NCBI GenBank assembly: GCA_963702155.1
Contig: OY969717.1
Span: 620,001 to 684,000, forward strand
DNA: 64,000 nucleotides
From: G963702155 sp963702155
GTDB lineage: Bacteria; Pseudomonadota; Alphaproteobacteria; Micavibrionales; Micavibrionaceae
Direction of reading: 5' to 3'
A program made the position numbers and the translations under genes. Below, in pieces: positions 9,782 through 20,965 of this stretch. Position 1 is the stretch's first letter, and every line of letters begins with the position of its first letter. Below the pieces are notes generated by a model. It searched no databases. It had not been told where the DNA came from and saw nothing but the letters and a program-made list of their open reading frames with translations.

Positions 9782-12283
9782 TTAAACGACTTCTCTGGCC
9801 TCTTCGATAATCTCGTAACACTCGATAACATCACCGTCTTTGATATCGTCATACGTTTCAAATGCCATACCACATTCCGTGCCTTCTTTAACTTCTTTCA
9901 CTTCATCTTTAAAGCGTTTGAGCGTTTTCAGCATACCTTCATGAATAACAACATCATCACGTAACAAGCGAACTTTAGACCCGCGTTTAACGACACCCTC
10001 GGTAACCATACAACCCGCAACTTTACCAACTTTGGTAATATTGAAGACCTCTTTGATTTTGGCTTGTCCAAGATATTCTTCGCGCTCAAGCGGCGCAAGC
10101 ATACCGGTCAAAATGGCTTTCGCATCATCAATAACATTATAGATAACATTGTAGTATTTGAGGTCAACGCCATCACGCTGCGCCATATCGCGCGCCTGTG
10201 AATTTGCCCGCACATTAAAACCAATAATCATGGCATTAGATGCATTCGCTAACGTGACATCGGTTTCGGTAATTCCACCAACACCAGTGTGAAGCACTTG
10301 AATATTGATGCCTTCATTTTCGTCCACCATTTTCTCCAGTGAGCCAACAATGGCTTCGACCGATCCATGAACATCCGCCTTAATAAGAACGGGAAGAATA
10401 GTTTTCTCGCCTTGCTCACGCTGCTGTAATAATTGCTCAACAGTCGTACGTCCGCTTACTGTTTTCGCCGCCATGGCTTTCTTGCGTTTTTCTTGACGGT
10501 ATTCGGTAATTTCCCGCGCGCGCGCTTCGTCCGGTACAACATCAAACGGATCGCCAGCTTCGGGTGAACCATTTAGGCCAAGCACCTCAACAGGCTGCCC
10601 AGGAATACCTTCTTCAATATTTTGTCCGCGATCATTAATAAGGGCGCGGACTTTACCAAATTCTGCACCGGCAACAAAAATATCACCAACACGCAGCGTT
10701 CCATTTTGAATAAGAACAGAGGCTACAGAACCGCGACCCTTTTCAAGTTTTGATTCAACCACAACACCATGTGCCTCACGGTCAGGGTTGGCCTGAAGCT
10801 CTAAAATCTCTGCTTGAAGCAATATCATTTCCTCAAGCTTCTCTAGATTCATTTTCTTTAACGCCGAAACCTCGACACAAATGATATCGCCGCCCATTTC
10901 CTCGACAACAATTTCATGTTGAAGCAATTCCTGCTTGACCTTGGAAGGGTTGGCCGTCTCTAGATCGATTTTGTTAACAGCTATGATAATAGGCACGCCG
11001 GCGGCTTTGGAGTGTGCAATAGCCTCAATTGTTTGCGGCATAATGCTATCATCTGCCGCCACTACAATAACAACAATATCAGTAACATTTGCGCCACGTG
11101 CACGCATTTCGGTAAAAGCCGCGTGACCGGGCGTATCCAAAAATGTGATTTTCTCACCCGTAGAAAGATTGACCTGATATGCACCAATATGTTGCGTAAT
11201 ACCGCCAGCTTCGCCAGCTACCACATCAGTTTCGCGTAGAGCATCAAGAAGAGAGGTTTTACCATGGTCAACATGCCCCATAATAGTAACAACCGGCGGG
11301 CGATATTTAAGATCGGCCTCATCATCATCAATACCGGTCAAACCAATCTCGACATCGGCATCGGTAACACGTTTTATAGTGTGGCCAAATTCTTCAATAA
11401 CCAACTCGGCAGTATCTGCATCTATAGTCTGGTTGATTGTTGCCATGACACCAAGCTTCATAAGTGTTTTGATCACTTCGCCACTCGCCTCTGTCATACG
11501 GTTTGCCAACTCACCAACTGTAATGACTTCGGGAACAGTCACTTCACGAAATACTTTTTGCGCGGGCTCTTTTGGTCCTTTGGCAGCCATACGAGCTTTT
11601 TCGCGCGCGCGACGTTGAGCCGCCATGCTTTTACCGCGATCACGTTCATAATCTTTATTAATAGCTTGGTTAACGGTTAAACGGCCACCAATACGCTCAC
11701 CACCGGTTGGCTTGGCAGGTTTACGCTCTTTCAAGGTCGAACGTTTGATTTTATCCCGATAACTCTCGCTATTCGGATTGGCATCCTCACCAAATTTAGG
11801 TGTTCTTGATGCGGGAACACCGCGCACTTGGCGTTCGTCATCCGCTTTCTTGCTTTCTTCCGCTTCAATTTGTCTTAATTCTTCCAATTCCTTTGCTCGC
11901 GCATCTTCCGCACTCAAAGGCTTGTCATCTTGTGACTTTTCTTCAACACGTAACTTAGGTTCTATAATCTTACGCTTGGGTAACGTTGTACGTTTTCCAC
12001 CTTCATCTTGCGCTCTTTGCAAAACGCGCGCGCGATTTTCGCGTTCTTCATCGGTAAGCCGCGCATCATCAGAAGACTTATTACTCTGATTTTTTGAGGT
12101 CGTGGAAGCAGAACGTTTGCGGCGCACTTCCACCGCAACACCAGATCCACCGGATTTAGGTCGGCTACTGACGCCGCTCTTAAGGCTAAGTGTACCCTTG
12201 CCTGAAAGACTAAGTTTTTTCTTGGGCTTATCATCCTTTTTCTCATCGGAGGAGGATATATCATTTTCTTTTGCTGTGCTCAT
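9782..12283 (-). CDS. infB: Translation initiation factor IF-2
   Basis: 833-residue GTPase that places initiator tRNA on the 30S subunit. It has a charged, low-complexity N-terminal extension of about 240 residues, an IF2 N-terminal domain, the G1 loop GHVDHGKTS at residues 336-344, the DTPGHAAF switch, the NKID motif, and domains II-IV ending in [17 protein letters not shown]. Length and layout are normal for alphaproteobacteria. The 178 bp to nusA lack the ylxR gene usually found there. Confidence 0.97.
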   Translation of the reverse strand: MSTAKENDISSSDEKKDDKPKKKLSLSGKGTLSLKSGVSSRPKSGGSGVAVEVRRKRSASTTSKNQSNKSSDDARLTDEERENRARVLQRAQDEGGKRTTLPKRKIIEPKLRVEEKSQDDKPLSAEDARAKELEELRQIEAEESKKADDERQVRGVPASRTPKFGEDANPNSESYRDKIKRSTLKERKPAKPTGGERIGGRLTVNQAINKDYERDRGKSMAAQRRAREKARMAAKGPKEPAQKVFREVTVPEVITVGELANRMTEASGEVIKTLMKLGVMATINQTIDADTAELVIEEFGHTIKRVTDADVEIGLTGIDDDEADLKYRPPVVTIMGHVDHGKTSLLDALRETDVVAGEAGGITQHIGAYQVNLSTGEKITFLDTPGHAAFTEMRARGANVTDIVVIVVAADDSIMPQTIEAIAHSKAAGVPIIIAVNKIDLETANPSKVKQELLQHEIVVEEMGGDIICVEVSALKKMNLEKLEEMILLQAEILELQANPDREAHGVVVESKLEKGRGSVASVLIQNGTLRVGDIFVAGAEFGKVRALINDRGQNIEEGIPGQPVEVLGLNGSPEAGDPFDVVPDEARAREITEYRQEKRKKAMAAKTVSGRTTVEQLLQQREQGEKTILPVLIKADVHGSVEAIVGSLEKMVDENEGINIQVLHTGVGGITETDVTLANASNAMIIGFNVRANSQARDMAQRDGVDLKYYNVIYNVIDDAKAILTGMLAPLEREEYLGQAKIKEVFNITKVGKVAGCMVTEGVVKRGSKVRLLRDDVVIHEGMLKTLKRFKDEVKEVKEGTECGMAFETYDDIKDGDVIECYEIIEEAREVV

Positions 12284-12461
12284 AACTACTTTTTTAACTA
12301 TCTGTATAAATTCTATTTATAATGCATGAAGAAATAGTAATATCTCTACATGCGTTGATACGTATCGCAAAATGGTTATACACCAAGCAGAACGCTACGT
12401 AAAATAATGTTTTAGGCTCTCCGCTTTAAAAACAAAATAAAGCGAAGATCCGGCCGTATAA

Positions 12462-14137
12462 TTATGCGGCACTTTCTTTTTTGATGGCTTCATTTTCTTC
12501 ACCAGCATCAGGCGCAGTCCCTTCACCAGTCGTAACCTCTGGCGCTTCACCTGCTTCCGCTTCAGCATCTGCTTTGGCTTTTGCAGCATCGGCTTCTTCG
12601 GCGGCGTTGAGGTTCTCTGCTGTCAATGCCGCTTCTTTGGCATCTTCTTCTGCAAACCAATGCTCACGTGCCATCATAATAACGGCATTGGCATCTTTTT
12701 CCGTGATACTATCTTCGCCCAACATTTCGACAAGCTCATCACCGGCCAGATCCGCCAGATCATCAAGGCTTTTAATATTATTTTCGCCCAATTTAACAAT
12801 TTGAACAGATGTAAGCCCTTGCGCGTCCATAAGATCATCTTTGATCGAAAGCTCTTTTTGCTTTTCTTCAAGCTCTTTACGTTTCATATCAAGATATGAT
12901 TTTGCACGCTCTTGAAGCTCAATTGAAACCTCTTCTTCAAAACCTTCTATCTGATTAAGCTCTTCAATAGGTGTTTCCGCAATCTCTTCAACGCGTGTAA
13001 ATCCTTCGACAACCAACAAATGCGCAATAACATCATCAACATCCAACGCTTCCATGAAAAGGGATGTGCGCGTATTAAACTCTTGCGCGCGCCGTTCTGA
13101 TTCTTGTGCTTCGGTAAGTATGTCGATATCCCAACCCGAAAGCATTGAGGCAAACGCACATTCTGGCCGCGCCGCCCAATGGCAAGACTAAGCTCATCAT
13201 CCGGCACAACCACATCCATGCGGCCTGATTCTTCGTCCAGAACAACTTTGGCAACATTGGCAGGTTGCAATGCACTAACGATAAGGGTTGCAATGTCTTC
13301 AGACCAAGGCACGATATCGATTTTCTCGCCGCCAAGCTCGTTTACAACAGCTTGCACACGGCTTCCGCGCATACCAACACACGCACCGACCGGATCAATC
13401 GAGCTATCTTTAGAGGATACAGCAATTTTTGCACGGCTTCCTGCATCACGGGCAACACCCATAATTTCAATAATACCGTCGTAGATTTCAGGGACTTCTT
13501 GTGTGAAAAGCTTTGCCATAAATTCAGGATGCGAACGGGACAAGAAAATTTGCGGCCCACGCATTTCCTCACGTACTTCATAGATGATCGCCCGTACACG
13601 ATCGCCAATTTTCAAATGCTCGCGCGGTAAACCTTCATCACGGCGTAAATACGCCTCGGCACGGCCTTGCTGTATATCAATCGTTGCATTACCATATTCA
13701 ACACGCTTAACGATACCGTTTATAATCTCGCCAACGCGGTCTTTATATTCTTCATACTGGCGCGCACGCTCGGCTTCACGGACTTTTTGCATGATAACCT
13801 GTTTGGCAGTCTGCGCCGCAATACGCCCAAAATCCAGAGGAGGGAGGTCATCAATAAAAAATTCGCCACTTCTGCATCCGCCTTGATACGTTTGGCATCA
13901 TCAGGCTCATTTGCGCAAGCTCGTTTTCTATCTCCGCACCATTTTCAACCACTTCACGATAGCGCTTTAACTCAATATCACCGGTTTTACGGTCAATAAG
14001 CGCGCGTATGTCATGATCATGTCCGTATTTGGAGCGACCAGCTTTTTGAATAGCCTCTTCCATTGCTTCGATCACAATCGAGCGTTCAATATTCTTTCTC
14101 GCGGGCTACCGCATCTGCGACTTGTAAATAGTTCCAT
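12462..14137 (-). CDS. nusA: Transcription termination/antitermination factor NusA, frameshifted in this sequence
   Basis: NusA controls pausing, termination and antitermination. Read across frames, the order is N-terminal domain ([20 protein letters not shown]…), S1 ([19 protein letters not shown]), KH1/KH2 ([44 protein letters not shown]), and two C-terminal acidic repeats ([32 protein letters not shown] type), then an Ala/Glu-rich tail. Breaks lie near 13148, 13855 and between 14095 and 14125; protein similarity resumes in another frame each time. The ATG at 14137 gives the expected start [11 protein letters not shown] once one indel is allowed. I treat the breaks as sequence error in an essential gene. 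Confidence 0.9.
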
Positions 14138-14208
14138 AATGTTTTCTCTTCCTTTTCTTAAAAGTCGTAAATGTTAGTCAATTTTTTTAAATTTTATGTT
14201 CAGTTTTT

Positions 14209-14714
14209 TTATGTGGCCGCTTTTTTATCAGCCGTTTTCTTAATCAGTGAATCACTTAAAACCAGTTTGGCCTTTGCAACCGAATCAAATGGTATCTCCG
14301 CACGCCTTGATCTGTATTAAGTGAGATCCGTCTTCTTCAAAACTTTCATAAAACCACGGAATTTCTTTTGCCCCGTTTCAGCGGGATATTGGTTTCCAAC
14401 TTTTCTCAAATCCAACATATCTCGCAAAGTCCTGCTCTCGGTTAAGAACGCGGTCAATACCAGGTGAGCTCACCTCCTAGCCTGTAAGCGCCGCTAATCG
14501 GGTCTTCTACATCCAGTTAGAACAGCAATAGCCTTACTAATTTTTGCACAATCATCAATTCCAAGGCGCCCAGTTTCCGGATTTTCCGCCATAATCTGTA
14601 CATTACGGCTGCCACCTTCACTACAATACTTACGGTTACAAGAGAAAACCCCATATCTTCAACGACGGGGCGCGCGATATCGATCACTTTTTGCTCTAAT
14701 GGTGTGTGTTTCAT
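14209..14714 (-). CDS. rimP: Ribosome maturation factor RimP, frameshifted in this sequence
   Basis: The N-terminal frame MKHTPLEQKVIDIARPVVEDMGF is the RimP start. Continuing through other frames gives MAENPETG, IDDCAKISKAIAVLLDVEDPI, SGAYRLEVSSPGIDRVL and the lysine-rich end LIKKTADKKAAT before TAA at 14211-14209. Position just upstream of nusA is the standard rimP site. Several indels fall within about 500 bp, in the same error-rich stretch as the nusA 5' end and trmB. Confidence 0.82.
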
Positions 14715-14884
14715 GACAGTATAAAGTCTTTAAAAACCAAATAATTAAGTTTAAATCCCAAAGCAAAAAAGCCGGACTTTTTAATTATGAGCCCACCTAT
14801 ACGCTTATACATTCTGGGAATAAAAGAAATATAAGAGAACCCGACAACCTTGCAAGTGCTTTTATAATAATTTACAAAAATGCT

Positions 14885-15595
14885 TCATTTTCTTTCAAAT
14901 ATCAAGAAGCTTTGTTTACGTCCCGCGGTCTCCTTTGGCGGCAAAACGCGTTTCGATCCATTCATCCGGAGGGGTTTTCCAATCTGATCACGTTGCGCCG
15001 TCCAGTTAAAATCAGGATGATTGGAACATTCTGTAACCATCCATTCGGCGAGGTCGTCGACATCGGTTGCCATAATAAGCGTGGCCACCCGTTTTTAAAA
15101 TACGGGCAAATGCGGTTAAATTTTCCTGCTGAATTAATCCGCCGCTTATGATGGCGCGTCTTTGGCCAAGGGTCTGGGTTTAAGACATAAATGCGTCGAG
15201 ACACTATTTGCGATGAGCGAATGCGCAAGCAACATCGCATCATCCATAAAACGCGGTAATTATCTTGATTCTTTCGTGCGTGCAAATCCTTCGACAAATG
15301 CAGCCATCCCATTCAAGTAAGGTTCGCGCCCAAGAAACCGGTATCAGGATATTGTTTGAGCAACTCGATAAGATGTTCGCCACTGCCAAACCCGATTTCG
15401 AGCCATATTCTTTATAGCGTGATGAAAAAAATGAACAGGGGACAGCATCTCCTGCTTCCCCTAAAAGCTCGAGGCCAATCGATATTTTTGGAAATCGCTC
15501 TTCCATGGCCTGACGGCGCATAGAATTAAGGGGGCGCCCAGCACGCCGTTAAACTCTTTTTTTCTTGATTTCATCAACGTCGATAATGATCGCAT
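14885..15595 (-). CDS. trmB: tRNA (guanine-N7-)-methyltransferase TrmB, frameshifted in this sequence
   Basis: SAM-dependent enzyme forming m7G46 in tRNA. Pieces in different frames are APLNSMRRQAMEERF, the SAM-binding segment LEIGFGSGEHL (seen as frame-broken KEYGSKSGLAVANILSS), a SRRIYVLNPDPWPKTRHHKRR segment (family motif NFPDPWPKKRHHKRR), and TDVDDLAEWMVTE. The two possible ATGs are 15595 and 15574. It follows metK on the same strand by about 45 bp. At least four indels are present. I see no sign of true decay beyond the frame breaks. Confidence 0.82.
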
Positions 15596-15640
15596 AAATA
15601 CTATGCGTAATGATCAAAAATCAACTACTGAAAACTAAAA

Positions 15641-16885
15641 TTAACCAATCTCGCTTTGCAACGCATCTACAAGATCAAGTTTTTCCCATGAAAACCCGCC
15701 ATCAGCCTCTGGCGCGCGCCCAAAATGACCATAGGCCGCAGTGCGCGCATAAATGGGTGTATGAAGCTGTAAATGCTCGCGAATACCGCGCGGTGATAGA
15801 TCGACCAGTTTTTTTATCGCCTTCGCAATAACTTTTTCTGGCACTGTACCAGTTCCATGCGTATTAAGATAAACAGATATCGGCTTTGATATACCAATGG
15901 CATAGGAGAGCTGTATAGTGCATCCTTCCGCATATCCTGCGCCCACGATATTTTTGGCCAGATACCGCGCAGCATAGGCCGCCGAACGGTCAACTTTTGT
16001 TGGATCTTTTCCGGAAAACGCGCCTCCACCATGCGGCGCAGCGCCCCCATATGTATCAACAATAATTTTACGCCCCGTCAAACCGGCATCACCAACTGGC
16101 CCGCCTATAACAAAACGCCCTGTTGGATTGATATAAAGCTCATCTTCTGGCGGCATCCATCCGTCCGGTAAAACTTTTTCAATATATGGCTTCACAATAT
16201 CTGCCACATCTTCGCGGCTAAGCCCGTCAACATGCTGGGTTGATAAAACAACCGAACTTGCTCGCATAGGCTCTGTTTCGCAATATTGCAAAGATACTTG
16301 AGATTTTGAATCAGGTAAAATTTGCGGTATATCGCCTTTATGACGCGCTTCAGCTAAAACGCGCAAAATTTCGTGCGAATAATGAATAGCAGCCGGCATT
16401 AAAACATCGGTTTCCCGCGTTGCATAGCCAAACATAATGCCCTGATCGCCTGCACCTTCATTGGTATCAAACCCTGTGCCAGCATCCACTCCTTGTGCAA
16501 TATCAACAGATTGTTTGTGAAGTAAAATATCAATTTTTACCGTTTGATAATTAAAGCCATCTTGATCATAACCAATATCCTTAATCGCAGCCCGTGTCGC
16601 TGCCTCAATCTGTTCTTTTGTTACACTGGATGGGCCGCGTACTTCTCCTGCAATCACAACTGTATCAGTCGTAGTCAGAGTTTCCGCCGCAACACGGCTT
16701 TGCGGATCAGCCGCCATATACAAATCAAGAACCGTATCCGATATACGGTCGCAAATCTTATCCGGATGTCCCTCGGAAACGGATTCAGATGTAAAAATAT
16801 ACTCTTTTAGATCAGTGGATTTATCAGTTTGAGAAGATATATCGGAAGAAGAAGATTTTGTGTGATCGGCAGCCACCAGTGTCAT
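15641..16885 (-). CDS. metK: S-adenosylmethionine synthetase
   Basis: 414-residue enzyme making SAM from Met and ATP. It has the N-terminal [20 protein letters not shown], the central ATP-binding [12 protein letters not shown], and [28 protein letters not shown] with its phosphate-binding loop. The reading frame is intact, unlike its neighbour trmB. About 25 extra residues precede the core. It lies downstream of an Xre regulator, but a terminator separates them and I could not match the metK leader to any SAM riboswitch class. Confidence 0.97.
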   Translation of the reverse strand: MTLVAADHTKSSSSDISSQTDKSTDLKEYIFTSESVSEGHPDKICDRISDTVLDLYMAADPQSRVAAETLTTTDTVVIAGEVRGPSSVTKEQIEAATRAAIKDIGYDQDGFNYQTVKIDILLHKQSVDIAQGVDAGTGFDTNEGAGDQGIMFGYATRETDVLMPAAIHYSHEILRVLAEARHKGDIPQILPDSKSQVSLQYCETEPMRASSVVLSTQHVDGLSREDVADIVKPYIEKVLPDGWMPPEDELYINPTGRFVIGGPVGDAGLTGRKIIVDTYGGAAPHGGGAFSGKDPTKVDRSAAYAARYLAKNIVGAGYAEGCTIQLSYAIGISKPISVYLNTHGTGTVPEKVIAKAIKKLVDLSPRGIREHLQLHTPIYARTAAYGHFGRAPEADGGFSWEKLDLVDALQSEIG

Positions 16886-16990
16886 AGAACCTCTTTTTTA
16901 AAGTACAAATCAGTTAAAATAAAAAACATGAAACGTTTTTTAGTTAAGATTTTAAGCCTAACGTGCGATTTGGCAACATACAACATAAAA

Positions 16991-17009
16991 AAGCAGCAAT
17001 ACGCTGCTT
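16991..17009 (-). terminator. Terminator after the Xre regulator
   Basis: On the minus strand AAGCAGC and GCTGCTT arms close a five-base loop and run into TTTTTTA. It sits about 47 bp beyond the regulator stop and 106 bp before metK. Confidence 0.75.
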
Positions 17010-17055
17010 CTTAAAAATATGCCAAATAAAAACCATAAATTAAAAAATGCTTGTT

Positions 17056-17493
17056 CTATTTTTTACTGCTAAGCGATGCAATAGCTTTAACATGCCGAAG
17101 CACATCCTTACGCATATCAGGATCGATAATTGAATAATAAGCCCTAACAAGCGTAATAGTCTCTTTGTCCTGCATAGGATCTTCGCCATCGAATGTGTCT
17201 TGCTGGTTATCAGACAAAATCACGCTGGAAGATAAATCTTTTGCTCGCGATATTTCATCAAAGAAAAAAGAAACAGGAACGCTTAGAATTTTGCTAAGTT
17301 GATAAAGTCGTCCGGCACTAACGCGGTTCGTACCTTTTTCATACTTCTGAACCTGCTGAAATGTAATTCCAAGTTGTTCCGCAATTTTTTCCTGACTAAG
17401 TCCTAGAAGCGAACGGCGAACGCGCAATCGCTTCCCAACATGTTCATCAACGGCATCGGGGGTGCCCTTTGTTTTTTGTTTGCTTGCCATCAT
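17056..17493 (-). CDS. Xre-family helix-turn-helix regulator
   Basis: 145 residues with an HTH_3 domain at about residues 18-75 (GKRLRVRRSLLGLSQEKIAEQLGITFQQVQKYEKGTNR). The rest is a short alpha-helical C-terminus. The family recurs next to metK and lnt in alphaproteobacteria; its targets are not established here. The island regulator at 60403 shares the same IxFQQVQKYExGTNR recognition segment, so the two may bind similar operators. Confidence 0.88.
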   Translation of the reverse strand: MMASKQKTKGTPDAVDEHVGKRLRVRRSLLGLSQEKIAEQLGITFQQVQKYEKGTNRVSAGRLYQLSKILSVPVSFFFDEISRAKDLSSSVILSDNQQDTFDGEDPMQDKETITLVRAYYSIIDPDMRKDVLRHVKAIASLSSKK

Positions 17494-17635
17494 TATTTAT
17501 CCTTTTTTTATGTAGCAAATATCTGTCCCCACACTTCAGACAAGACCGTGAAACAAACAAGGTTTCATAACATATGTATCATGATTACACATGTATGCAA
17601 CCAGCCAAAGGTATATTTTATCATCTTAAAGCAAG

Positions 17636-19255
17636 TTAAGTTTTGCGTATATAATCTTTTAAAAATGCGGGAAGCAAGAATATAAAAATACAAAGAAAGA
17701 AAATCAGATGCTTTTGATAGGGTGCAATAGTTTGAATTAAAGGTCGCGGCAATAAAGATTCAATGGAATCTTTCTTCATAAGCCTTGCATAATCTAAAAC
17801 CTGACCATAAGGCGAGATAATAGCGGAAATACCTGTATTCGCGGAACGCATAACTGGTATGCCTTCTTCAATCGCCCTCAATCGCGCTTTTAAAAAATGC
17901 TGGTGTGGTCCTGCACTATCCCCATACCATGCGTCATTCGTAACATTTATAATAAAGTCATTAGATAAAGGTCTGGATAGAAAATCTGTTTTATCAACAT
18001 CGGATTCCGGTAATACAGCGTTTGGAAAAATAATCTCATAACAAATTAAAGGTATGAAACGAATTTGATCATCAATTGGAAGGCTAACGCGACCTACGCC
18101 TTTATCAAAACCTGAAAATTCTACTACAGGCTTGATAGGAATATATCGCTGAAAGGGAATGTATTCCCCGAATGGTACCAAATGACTTTTGTCATAGGCA
18201 TTTATAATCTCTCCGTCTGAATCGATGACGACCACAGAATTACGATAGGAAATATCTGTTGAAGCATCTGGAATTCTTAGCATACCAGTGATTAGTAAAG
18301 CGTTGCGTCCGTGCGAGCGTAGCATTTCCGAAAGCATTTTTTTATATTGCGGAATATTGTATAGCCGCTCGCTAATCGCTGTTTCAGGCCAGATAATAAC
18401 TGTTTTTTGCTGGGAATCATGTGGTGTTTCGGCATAAGAAAGGCTCAAAAGCGAAAAAAAGTTTTCTGCAGTTTTATGCGGATTCCATTTATCTTCTTGT
18501 GCGATGTTAGGTTGCACTACCCTTATTATAACATTTTCATTAAAAGTAGCAGCACTACCCTCTAAGCGAAAATATCCATATAAATATACCGCCGTAAAAC
18601 TTGATAAAATTAATAATAGTAAAATTACTTTAAAGGTTTTGGAGCGCCGACTGACATATATATATCCAAGCCCAAATCCCCAGAAAATAGTGAAGAGTGA
18701 TATCAAATATATGCTACCTATCGCGCTTAATTGAAGCATTGGTAAAACATCCGCCCATGCATAACCAAATAAATTCCACGGAAAACCTGTAAACAAATGG
18801 CCACGCAACCATTCGGATAAAGAAACCATTGCAACAAACGCAAAAAACCCGTTCAACCGTCTCAAATCTAAATATCTAAACACCGGCATCAATAAAAGAG
18901 TAGGGAAGGGCGCAAGTATCAACGGCACCCCGCAGATCGCCAAAGCCCACGCCCATCTATAGACACTACCTTCAATAAGCAGTGCATTCCCGATCCAGCT
19001 TAGCCCGAACACAAAATAAAAGAAAAAGAAGAAAAATGTTAGTAGACTACTCTGTACAAACTTAGGCGTCAGACATAGCAAAATATAAAACGCCGGAAAC
19101 GTAAAAAAAAGTATATAAAATCCGGAAAAAGGCGCCATTGATAAGGCTGAAAAGCTGCCAAGGACAGACGCGAGCGCTATTTTTAAGGCAATAGGAGTGC
19201 ATGCAAAGCGCGTATATAATTTATCAAAGGAAAAACGATTTGTAACAATATTCAT
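17636..19255 (-). CDS. lnt: Apolipoprotein N-acyltransferase
   Basis: Inner-membrane enzyme completing lipoprotein maturation by N-acylating the lipid-modified Cys. About six membrane segments occupy the first half, followed by a nitrilase-like periplasmic domain with the catalytic triad: Glu in WPETAIS, Lys in DKSHLVPFGEYIPF and Cys in PLICYEIIFP. The last 25 residues form another membrane helix. Two in-frame starts lie slightly upstream (19264, 19273). Gene order corC-lnt matches other alphaproteobacteria. Confidence 0.94.
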   Translation of the reverse strand: MNIVTNRFSFDKLYTRFACTPIALKIALASVLGSFSALSMAPFSGFYILFFTFPAFYILLCLTPKFVQSSLLTFFFFFFYFVFGLSWIGNALLIEGSVYRWAWALAICGVPLILAPFPTLLLMPVFRYLDLRRLNGFFAFVAMVSLSEWLRGHLFTGFPWNLFGYAWADVLPMLQLSAIGSIYLISLFTIFWGFGLGYIYVSRRSKTFKVILLLLILSSFTAVYLYGYFRLEGSAATFNENVIIRVVQPNIAQEDKWNPHKTAENFFSLLSLSYAETPHDSQQKTVIIWPETAISERLYNIPQYKKMLSEMLRSHGRNALLITGMLRIPDASTDISYRNSVVVIDSDGEIINAYDKSHLVPFGEYIPFQRYIPIKPVVEFSGFDKGVGRVSLPIDDQIRFIPLICYEIIFPNAVLPESDVDKTDFLSRPLSNDFIINVTNDAWYGDSAGPHQHFLKARLRAIEEGIPVMRSANTGISAIISPYGQVLDYARLMKKDSIESLLPRPLIQTIAPYQKHLIFFLCIFIFLLPAFLKDYIRKT

Positions 19256-19285
19256 AATCAACATGACGCACAATTGATAGGCACG

Positions 19286-20317
19286 TTATTCTCCGCCAAG
19301 CGCAACCGGAATATTTTGAATACGGATAAGATTAACCCGCCGTGGATCTGCATCTAAAACCTCAAACCGCATCCCAGAAACTTTATGAGTTAAAACTTCA
19401 CCCCTGGCTGGCACATGTCCGGCTATATAACAAACCAAACCGCCTATCGTGTCATTTTCTACATGCTCTTCTTCGCTAAAAATCCGGCCATATTTATCTT
19501 CAAAGTCATCCAAAGCAAGTCGCGCATCAACATGAAGCGAGCCGTCTTTATGCTTAGACATTAATGGATATTGATCCAGATCATGTTCGTCATCAATTTT
19601 GCCAATGATGGCCTCTATAATGTCGCCAATTGTAACAAGACCATCAATGCCGCCAAATTCATCAACCACAAGGGCAACGTGCCGCTTACTAGTGCGCATT
19701 TCCAAAATAAGGTTTAGAACACACATAGCAGGTGAAATAACAGGTACTTCAGTAATAAGGTTTTCGATATTAATCTCTTCACCGCGCGCGAGACATTCCA
19801 AAACATCCTTAAGGTGAATAGTACCAAGCACATCATCAAGGGTATCCCGGTAAACCGGCATGCGGCTATACCGTTTATCTACATAAAGCTGAAGCAATTC
19901 TTGTTGAGAGCTATTAACTTCAACTGCGGTAATGTCTGCGCGCGGAATCATAACATCAAGAACAGTATCCTGACGCAAAGACAAAATATTGTGTAAGAAT
20001 GCGCGCTCTTGACTGGATATTTGATCTATATGGTCATCTTCAACAGATTCCGATATATACTCCTCAATCGCATCACGAAGGGATGTATCACTTTTCTTCT
20101 TAAAAAAATTGGTAAAAGAGGATAAAAAAGATCCATTGTTACTAATGTCTTTTTTATTATGTGTAATTCCATTTCGCACGGAATAAGGTTGAACCGCCGC
20201 AGTTTCAGCATCGTTTGCAATATTGTCGCGAGCACCATCAGAGCCCGCGCTCATACTTGACGGGTCTTCTGAATTATCCTGATTTTTTTTCTGTATCATA
20301 CCAAACATATCTTTCAT
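19286..20317 (-). CDS. HlyC/CorC family CBS-domain protein
   Basis: 343 residues: a low-complexity N-terminus (about 75 residues), two CBS domains (from VLDVMIPRADITAVEVNSSQQELL to GLVTIGDIIEAIIGKIDDEHD), and a CorC/HlyC associated domain (DARLALDDFEDKYGRIFSEEE…TIGGLVCYIAGHVPARGE). No membrane domain is present, so it is the short CorC type implicated in divalent-cation efflux. It lies between ybeY and lnt, the classic ybeZ-ybeY-ybeX-lnt order. Confidence 0.9.
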   Translation of the reverse strand: MKDMFGMIQKKNQDNSEDPSSMSAGSDGARDNIANDAETAAVQPYSVRNGITHNKKDISNNGSFLSSFTNFFKKKSDTSLRDAIEEYISESVEDDHIDQISSQERAFLHNILSLRQDTVLDVMIPRADITAVEVNSSQQELLQLYVDKRYSRMPVYRDTLDDVLGTIHLKDVLECLARGEEINIENLITEVPVISPAMCVLNLILEMRTSKRHVALVVDEFGGIDGLVTIGDIIEAIIGKIDDEHDLDQYPLMSKHKDGSLHVDARLALDDFEDKYGRIFSEEEHVENDTIGGLVCYIAGHVPARGEVLTHKVSGMRFEVLDADPRRVNLIRIQNIPVALGGE

Positions 20318-20365
20318 AATTAATATCGCATATTTTTACTATAAATCTAGGCTTAAAATCACTTA

Positions 20366-20965
20366 TTATTCAGTTTCGTAAGGATTGTTATAACCTAAGA
20401 TTTTCAAAATCCTGATTTCCAATTTTTCCATTGTGTAAGCATCTTCACTTTCTAAGTGATCATACCCAAGTAAATGCAAAACACCATGAACCGTCAAATG
20501 AACCGTATGGTCCTCCATGGTCTTATGTTGCGCCTCAGCTTCTTTTAAAACCATATCGTAAGACACTGCAATATCACCAATATTTATAAAAACGCATGAG
20601 GGATCATAAGGTGTCAAGAGAGATGCTTTATTAGATGTTTGACCCGACTTATCCCCGTTTTTAACGTAATTCAAGCTTTCCACATAAACCTGCTTGTAAT
20701 CTTCGTAATCACCTGAAAAAGAAAGAACATTGGTGGGCTTGTCTTTATTCCGATATATTTTATTAAGGTGCCGTAAAAAAATATCATCGGCCAAAACAAT
20801 AGAAAGCTCAAAAAGCGGAGGAATAGGGGTAATGTTTTCATTAAGGTATGAAAGCGTTTTCGAAATAACACTTAACAAAAGAGTTTGATACGCTTCAGGC
20901 CACCGTTGATCCCGCCTTTCAACATATATATTGTTTGTATCCAATACGTCTGCATCACCCTTCAT
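20366..20965 (-). CDS. ybeY: Endoribonuclease YbeY
   Basis: Metal-dependent RNase for 16S 3' maturation and ribosome quality control. The zinc site HLTVHGVLHLLGYDH (HxxxHxxxxxH) is intact near the C-terminus, and FLRHLNKIYRNKDKPTNVLSF precedes it. I chose the ATG at 20965 (MKGDADVLDTNN); the longer frame to 21028 would add 21 residues inside phoH with no family support. The start overlaps the phoH stop by 11 bp, indicating translational coupling. Confidence 0.93.
   Translation of the reverse strand: MKGDADVLDTNNIYVERRDQRWPEAYQTLLLSVISKTLSYLNENITPIPPLFELSIVLADDIFLRHLNKIYRNKDKPTNVLSFSGDYEDYKQVYVESLNYVKNGDKSGQTSNKASLLTPYDPSCVFINIGDIAVSYDMVLKEAEAQHKTMEDHTVHLTVHGVLHLLGYDHLESEDAYTMEKLEIRILKILGYNNPYETE

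Noticed and set aside
9770..12329. Many plus-strand frames across infB and nusA
   Set aside because: They are mirror frames of conserved minus-strand genes, without ribosome binding sites or family similarity.
16886..17055. Possible SAM riboswitch ahead of metK
   Set aside because: I could not match the minus-strand leader to SAM-II, SAM/SAH or other SAM-binding folds; the only clear hairpin is the terminator of the upstream regulator.
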